Shown here piece by piece: positions 58,080-64,000 of a DNA stretch of 64,000 nucleotides (within the stretch, counting starts at the first letter, position 1; each line of letters begins with the position of its first letter). Source of the DNA: Lunularia cruciata (lineage: Eukaryota; Streptophyta; Marchantiopsida; Lunulariales; Lunulariaceae); the NCBI GenBank assembly GCA_948567375.1, contig OX419757.1:22630001-22694000 (forward strand), in the 5' to 3' direction. A program made the translations under genes and the position numbers. Below the pieces are notes generated by a model. It saw only the letters and a program-made list of their open reading frames with translations, was not told the origin of the DNA and did not search any database.

Positions 58080-59219
58080 TCTAAATGTTACCTTGTTCCT
58101 TATCAGAGTCAACCCAAAGGAATGAAAACTAGAGTATGCAAGAGGAGTGGGTTAGAATCTTGGGTTTGATCTTTCATAAGCGGAGAGTGAGGCACACAAT
58201 GGCCTTGAAAGTGAGTAAGCAGAGTGCGGTGAGGAGTCTTGCAATGTGTAGATTAGATGTAGTGGCAAGGATCAAAGTCTTATTGAGACTTTGTATCATA
58301 TTTTTGGCTTGGAATTCAAATTTGAGTTTTCCAAGGTTCATATTAAAGATTGTCGCTAATGATTGCAAGGATGGGCCAAAGCATGAAAGGAAGAGATGGA
58401 AGCCAAAGAACTTTGGGTGGAGGCAATTCTTTGGAGTAAAAACTCAGAAGCAATGAGGGAGGACTTGGTGAAGTGTAGGGAGGAATTGAAGGAGAAGATG
58501 GCATTGGTCAAGGCTATGAAGAGAGAAAGTATTGATGCACAAGTGGAGGTGATACATTCAAAGGTGAGTGCAACAATGATGGAGCAAGAGTTGGAAATTC
58601 TGAGGAAGAGAGGGGCAGAGAAGGACCAAGCATGGCAATGAGAATTAATAGAGCGTTGTCAAGAGGAAGAAAAATTGCAAGGATTGTTGAGAGGAGCGGA
58701 AGATCAATTAGTCCTATACAAGCAAGAGAAGGAAGCAATGAAGGTTGAGTTTGAGGACAAGTTGATGATGTATTGGAATGAACTAGAAGTAGAGAGAAGT
58801 AAGGAGAAGATAATTTTGAAGGTGGAGTCGGATGCAGTAGAGGTAGTGGTAAAGGATTTGAAAGTGATGCTTAGTATTGAAGCCGAGGGTAGGTTGGAAG
58901 AGGCAAGACTATACGGTTGAAGTTATTGGTGCAAGAGACAAGGAAGCATAAGGCAAAGGACACAAAGTTGAATAATCTTTTGATTTGTCAACAAGATTGT
59001 GTAGAAAGAAAGATGTTAGAGGTAGGAGATAATGTAAGTCTCAGATTAGATCTTGTTCAATTAGACTTGGATAGACTTTGTAGTGAGATAAAGTTGGATA
59101 TGAAGTTTGAATTAGTCGGAGTAGGAGTGCAAGTGTCATCAAGTGAATTATATGAGACCATAGAGAAGAATGGGTCAAAATATAATGATGTAGATAGAGT
59201 AGATAAAGTGCAATTGTAG
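58080..59219 (+). pseudogene. LTR-encoded protein relic in F, internally deleted
   Basis: Starts near ATGTCTAAATG and runs through RLDVVARIKVLLRLCIIFLAWNSN, then jumps at about 58395 straight into the coiled-coil half (KELWVEAILWSKNSE), losing the VPFAAHFY domain and the acidic middle. Further pieces at 58675-58920 and 58917-59219 (KLLVQETRKHKAKDTKLNNLL). The join GGAAGAGATGGAAGCC has short homology to both sides in S, which suggests a deletion by end joining or slippage. Confidence 0.8.
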
Positions 59220-60138
59220 TTCATAGTGAAGAGATAGTAGAAATAGAATATTTAGGTGATGAATTAGAGAGACCCGAAGAAGAGGTATTCCATGAAGGAA
59301 CATTGGGTTTGGAAGCCAAAGTTGAGGGTGACATCGGATCGAGGTAGTAACAATTTTGAGATATGAAGAGGTGCATTGTGATTTTGATCTGCAAGTTGGT
59401 AAAGTTGTTGTAGAATGGTATTTTTGTTAGATAACTTTTAGTGCTTTGCCTCTTTAAAGGATGCATTTGTAGTCTTATGTTGTTCAATATTCATAATTTT
59501 TTTAGATAGATAAAGCAAAGTGCTAATTTCAGTGCCTGTTACTTGAACTTAATTTTGAGTATCAAGTTTGTGTTTGTATTTATGAGTGTGTGGAGAATTT
59601 CAAAGTGTAAATTAGTGTGCTTGTTGAATGTTAGATTCTGCAACATTAATCTTCATTTTGTGTGTTTGATCCTAAGTGAAGTGCAATCAAAGCAATGCCT
59701 TGATAGATCTAAGAGGAATTGTAGTGTTGGTAGTATTATACATTTGTGAGTGTAGTGTGAATTTGATGTGAAGCAATTTTGATCAAGGAAGTTGTGCCTT
59801 CAATGGAGGGGTGGAACATAATTTTGAGGCAAAGTTGTTTTGTAGTGAAGCAACCGTCTTTGGGAGAATCTAAATCATCACAATCAAGATTTGTTTGGAC
59901 AAAATTTGATGACATTGTGATTAAGGAGTGTTAATTTGTGACAAGACTGCAAATTAATGCTTGTTACTCTCTTCTAGGTGTGGTCTCTACCTGAGAGATT
60001 AAAGAAGAACTCAAGAAAAACTACACTATGATTGTTTTACTTTGTATTTGACCATTTTTGGCTCATATCTCTATGGGAAAAAACTCTATTTACCTAATCA
60101 TTGCAAAAGTGATACTTGTTGGGTTGTCACATGATTTT

Positions 60139-60155
60139 TGGTGCCATTGCCAGCG
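60139..60155 (+). other. Decayed PBS of F (tRNA-Asp type)
   Basis: TGGTGCCATTGCCAGCG, seven bases after the LTR end, against TGGCGCCGTTGCCGGGG; same position as in element E. Confidence 0.75.
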
Positions 60156-60216
60156 ATACAAATCTTAGAAGTGGAACGATATGAAGCCAAATTTGTAATT
60201 GGGCGTTCAACCAATA

Positions 60217-60980
60217 TGGATGTCTATATCAAGAGAACAACTAGAAGAGAGAGCTTGTAAACAAATATTGCATTGTAAAGAAGAAGAATACTAGAAGCGC
60301 CATATCACCTTTGATGAAGCTGAGAAGGAGGCATTGGATTTGCAACTTCTTCACAAAGTTCCAAAATCCTTGAAAGACCTCAAGTAGAAGAAATGAGAGA
60401 TTGGGTGGCAAGGCTACTTTACATCTCTAAATCCCAAGAAGAAGAAAGACACAAGTGGACAAACATATTTGCTACGACCTAGTACACTAACTTCTTCAAA
60501 AGCTATCAAGGAAACCTGTTTCATAAAAGAATTCATTCATGAAAAGATAGCATGAATTCTGACGGAAGAAGAGTGTCAATGTCTTCTTCATACAATTCAT
60601 TGGCTTGTTCAAAGGGATCTCAAAGAGGCAACTAAAGATACTGAAACTTTGTCTCCGACTCAAGTTGAAGTTGACATACCAACAAAAGAACCATCTATCC
60701 ATGAAGACCCCATCTTGAACTTGGTAAACCCCTAGGCTGAATTCAGTGCATAATCACCAGCCAATACCTTGGGTCCATCAAGCCCCACTTTACTGCAACA
60801 TATTTTCCAAAGTCTTAAAATGACTTTGTTACACGTAATCAAACACACCTACCTAAAGTACAAGGGGAAAGAACAAGATGAAGATCCCAATGAATTCATC
60901 AAAGAAGTCAAAGTCATCTCCTTTGCCAATTAGGAACATGACTTTGCTGACCGGATGTGCATTTTCCCAAGTTTTCTTTG
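60217..60980 (+). pseudogene. gag start of element F
   Basis: MSISREQLEERA opens the frame, then WQGYFTSLNPKKKKDTSGQTY, LTSSKAIKE, ILTEEECQCLLHTI, LNLVNP and YKGKEQDEDPNEFIKEVKV, all aligned with gag of E (28763-29520). Several stops. It ends at CTTTG (60976-60980) where the G2 LTR starts. Confidence 0.85.
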
Positions 60981-61636
60981 TGAGCCAGCCTATCTCTCAC
61001 TCAGGATGAACCTCTGATGGCTATTATGGTAGAGTACACCATGGACTAAGAAGGCAAAGAACCCCAATTCCATCATACTCCTCCAAGGATAACACTCCAA
61101 GACTAAAGCCATTGCTCATTAGAGAACTCAATGAGAGAGAGATAGTTTCAAATGAAAGGATCTTGAATTTTAGCCTAAGTAACTAAAGATAGTTTCAAAT
61201 GAAAGTTACTTAGGCTAAAATTCAAGTCAAGTCAAAAATTATAAAGGAATATCCATCCACATGGGCATATTCTACTAAGCATGTGATCTTATCTTGACCC
61301 AATCACTAAGTCAAGGATTCCTTCACATGGGCTATCCTTGGACTAGAGAAGAATCCAAAACAAAAAGGCTTACAGGACCAAGAGTTCTCAATTCTTTCCT
61401 CAAAGCCAAACACCTAGAAATAATATCAAGTCAACACTCTAGAATCCAAAATAGTGATGCTCATCTTTTCCACTTCCTCTAAAGTAAGGTCTCTTTTATT
61501 TTAGCTATGACTAACTCTAGCTAATCATGACTGAAGTAGAACCATCCTTTATCTCTATATAAATAATATCTCTCAAGTACTTGTAATACCAAACTAAATA
61601 TCACAATACAACACACATGTACAAATGGGTGTTACA
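60981..61636 (-). repeat. 3' LTR of G2
   Basis: On the minus strand it begins TGTAACACCCATTTG at 61636, after a short purine tract (GAGGG) and the end of pol, and ends GGCTGGCTCA at 60981. It contains a 23-bp perfect inverted repeat and a duplicated AGATAGTTTCAAATGAAAG. Confidence 0.85.
61162..61226. repeat. 23-bp perfect inverted repeat in the G2 LTR
   Basis: Arms 61162-61184 and 61204-61226 are exact reverse complements with a 19-base loop. AGATAGTTTCAAATGAAAG occurs both in the loop and just outside (about 61139 and 61187). Confidence 0.95.
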
Positions 61637-62096
61637 TTTACCCTCAAACTAAGTTTTCACTTTGTACTCAAAGATAAAGTCTCTCTATCTTCTATGATAC
61701 ATTTTCAACTTATCATGGTTAATTGTATCAAATTATCTTCTTCCCAACTCCTTAAGATCATAGGTGTAATTGCCCCACACCTTCTCCACTATGAAAGGTC
61801 CAAAGTACTTAGGTAAAAACTTCTTTTGCACTCTCTTGAATTGTATAGAATCAAATAACATTACCCAATCACCTTCTTTGAAAGGTTCCACCTTCCTCTT
61901 GCCTTGCCTTTTTTCATAGTTCTCCTTTTATTTTCTTTGAGCTTGCTCCACTAGAACCATAGCAATTGCTTTTACCTCCTTCAATTCCATGAGTTGATCC
62001 TTCCTTGAATTCTCTGCATCACCTCCTTGTGCTTTCTGCAATCTCCTATGAATGCTTTGGAAGGTAAGAAGATCAAAGTGAATGGGTAGGGTAGAT
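61637..62096 (-). pseudogene. Integrase C-terminal tail of G2
   Basis: Minus-strand reading gives RKVEPFKEGDWVMLFDS, QFKRVQKKFLPKYFGPFIVEKV and YDLKELGRR, the post-catalytic module of gypsy integrases (GPF, KYxGPF type). A stop follows GRR. No chromodomain or PHD finger follows before the LTR. Confidence 0.75.
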
Positions 62097-62918
62097 TCAA
62101 AACCATATACCAGATGAAATCAAGGAAGTCTTCATGGTTGTCCTATACTCCAACAAAACTGCATGAATCCTCTTGTCCCAATGATGGTTAGCCCTATCAA
62201 TTTTTGCATCTTTGGCCAACATCATGCACAAGGTCTGATTGGTTCTCTCTACCAAGCCATTGGAATTTGGATTATAGGATGTAGTTACTCTATGTGTGAT
62301 AGAGAAATGTTGTAGCATGGTTGTAGTAATGTTTCTTGTAAACTCTCCTCCTTTATCTGAAACCAACTCCAAAGGGCACCCAAATCTAGTGATGATGCCT
62401 TCATAAATAAATCTCCCAACTTCATCTTCATTCTTGTCCCTCAATGGTCTAACCTCAACCTTCTTGGTAAGTTAATTAGTAACTATCATAATATACCAAT
62501 TATTCCTTGGAGTTCTTTTGAGAGGACCTACAAAATCAATTCCCCACTTCTCAAAAGGTCATAGCAATGGAATTGATCTAATTGGTGGGGTGGAGGTAGA
62601 CTTTCTAGCAAAAGCTTGACAAATATTACAAGTTTTGCAATATTCAAGACAATCCTTGAAAATCCCTCTCCAATCATAACTTGTATCTAGAATCTTGAAA
62701 GTAGTCACTTTTCTTGCAAAGTGTTCTCCACAGACTAAACCTTCATGAAACTCATTTATGAGTAGGATAGACACTTCCTTAACCAATGCTCTTTGAAGTA
62801 GACCATCTACCCCTTGTTGAAAAAGAATATCCTCCACCATTGTGTAAGGTCTAGATCTTGCTACAAGGGCCTTCCTCTCCCTAGCATGCATCCCTTCTAG
62901 ATAGTTACCTCTTGTCAC
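62097..62918 (-). pseudogene. Integrase of G2
   Basis: Two pieces. 62918-62559: the HHCC zinc module (HEGLVCGEHFARKV, CKTCNICQAFARKS). 62444-62097: the core with ELVSDKGGEF (second catalytic Asp) and YNPNSNGLVERTNQ (catalytic Glu), then HWDKRIHAVLLEYRTT. The segment with the first Asp (62558-62445) holds DFVGPLK-like sequence and a stop. It inserts element DNA into the genome; this copy is disrupted. Confidence 0.88.
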
Positions 62919-63340
62919 AAAATCACAATCTCCGCATACTCTATTGGAACCTCTTGAGAGACTGAGATTATCATGAGCTCCTCATCCAGGAAGGAATCAT
63001 CCATTGGTTCATTTCCATCATGATCATAGGCCCTAGATAAAAAATATGCATTTGTATGTTTCTTTCCTGGCCTATCCTCAATGGTGTAGTCATACTCAAA
63101 CAAGAGTATCATCCACCTTGCTAGTCGCCCTTCCACATCAAGCTTGTTGAAGATGTACTTCAAAGCCTTGTGATCCGTGATAATGGTTGCTTTCCCTCCA
63201 ATCAAGTAGTGTTTAAACTTCTTGAGACCAAAGATCACTTCCAACCCTTCTCTCTTTGTGACAAAATAGTTCTTTTCTACTGAAACCACCTACCTACTAG
63301 CATAAGCTATTGGATGATCATACCCATCTTGGTCTAATTG
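62915..63340 (-). pseudogene. RNase H of G2
   Basis: SVEKNYFVTKREGLEVIFGLKKF, then GGKATIITDHKALKYIFNK, GRLARWMILLFEYDYTIEDRPGK and a FLSRAYD block. Upstream (63350-63290) a decayed stretch precedes it. Typical RNase H order of gypsy pol. Confidence 0.88.
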
Positions 63341-64000
63341 ACTAAGAGTGCATCATATAGCTACATTAGAGGCATCAATGTATAGGATGAAAGGCTTATT
63401 CCAATCAGGTTTAGCAAGAATTGGAGCTACAACAAGGGATTGCTTGAGCTTCTCAAAAGCTTTGAGAGCCTCCTTGTCTTCCAAAATCACCATGTAATCT
63501 ACACCCTTCTTCATGTAGATGGTCAATGCATAAGCCTTGTTGGAAAATGAGAAGATGAACCTCCTATAGTACCCAACCATCCCCAAGAATGAGCATAACT
63601 TTGTCAAGCTTGAAGGGAATGGAAGGTCTGAGATTTTTCTTACCTTCTTAGGATCAATTGCTATTCCATCCTTGGAGATGATGTGCCCCAAAAGTAGACC
63701 TTCTTCAAATCCAAAAATCCACTTTTGTGGGTTGAGTGAGGCATTTTCCTCATCCAAGCATTGCAAGACCTTGATTAGGTGCTCAAAGTGCTTTTCCTTG
63801 CTCCCATAGACACAAAAGTCATCAATTAAGTCTCTCACAAATTTCCCAATGAAAGGTTCAAATACCTTGTTCATGAACCATTGGAATGTGGCTAGAGCAT
63901 TGCAAAGCCCAAAAAGCATGACCTTGAAAGTATAAGCTCCCCAAAATGTAGTGAATGTGGTGAGTTGTTGATGCTTTGGTGCAATCTTGATTTGGTTATA
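63341..64000 (-). pseudogene. Reverse transcriptase of G2, partial
   Basis: Entering from the right edge: YNQIKIAPKHQQLTTFTTFWGAYTFKV, LFGLCNALATFQWFMNKVF, active site FVRDLIDDFCVYGSKEKHFEHL, then LLGHIISKDGIAIDPKKV and LGMVGYYRRFI. 63353-63919 is open for 188 codons. The aspartates of the active site (LIDD) are present. The N-terminal part lies outside the window. Confidence 0.92.

Larger units (their letters stand above)
57671..60980 (+). mobile_element. Ty3/gypsy element F, LTR and gag start
   Basis: LTR 57671-60131 (TGTGGTACCCATATT...GGGTTGTCACA), then a PBS and gag similar to element E. It is interrupted at 60980 by G2, so the rest may lie beyond the window. The LTR is 2,461 bp against 3.8-3.9 kb in E and S because of an internal deletion of about 1.3 kb near 58395. 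Related to S more closely than to E by shared words in the U3 region. Confidence 0.85.
60981..64000 (-). mobile_element. Ty3/gypsy element G2, 3' half, inserted in gag of F
   Basis: Minus strand. From the right edge: RT, RNase H, integrase, integrase tail and a 656-bp 3' LTR (61636-60981). The 5' half lies beyond 64000. The LTR end abuts F gag at CTTTG (60976-60980), the expected duplication. The LTR matches that of G1. Pol is less decayed than in G1, with three long open stretches. Confidence 0.9.

Overview
The window reads as intergenic and accessory DNA of a large-genome land plant. Most of it is nested, decayed Ty3/gypsy LTR retrotransposons of several families. One host gene is convincing: an intron-containing GH17 endo-1,3-beta-glucanase with a CBM43/X8 domain and a GPI-anchor signal. 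The primer-binding sites match plant tRNA-Asp or initiator tRNA-Met, and GH17-X8 genes are plant genes. A gymnosperm or another large-genome vascular plant is plausible, but the sequence alone does not fix the species. No prokaryotic features, tRNA genes, rRNA genes or CRISPR arrays were seen.

Layout. 1-7956: minus-strand gypsy remnant (family H, copy 1) with reverse transcriptase, protease and gag relics, a tRNA-Asp-like PBS at 5620-5636 and a coiled-coil ORF relic upstream of it; a 2.2 kb insertion (2039-4227) interrupts it. 7957-11849: solo LTR (S) flanked by GGTTG duplications. 11855-13334, 23203-24892 and 38567-39620: a second H copy split by two later insertions. 13335-23202: gypsy element P, with a PHD finger after its integrase, an initiator-Met PBS and an LTR order that looks circularly permuted. 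24893-38561: element E, nearly complete, with 3.78 kb LTRs that each hold an 825-codon reading frame. 38935-39531: solo LTR (T). 41162-45422: truncated gypsy G1, followed by an inverted partial copy (45652-45990). 47800-54960: a single-copy-looking island with the GH17 gene (51824-54351, minus). 54960-57300: AT-rich sequence with no gene seen. 57302-60980: a diverged relic of the LTR-encoded protein, then element F (LTR plus gag start). 60981-64000: minus-strand gypsy G2 inserted in the gag of F and running off the right edge.

How the parts relate. E, S and F have the same LTR ends (TGTGGT...GGGTTGTCA), the same two TATA-like boxes and relics of the same LTR-encoded protein, so they are one superfamily. 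In E and F the LTR is followed by a tRNA-Asp-type PBS. H shows a similar coiled-coil ORF before its PBS. The insertion order can be read because H copy 2 resumes exactly at the target-site duplications of P (ATCCA) and E (AATAT). The most unusual signals are the LTR-encoded protein between two conserved promoter-like boxes, the PHD finger in P, and the two-LTR-circle-like structure of P.
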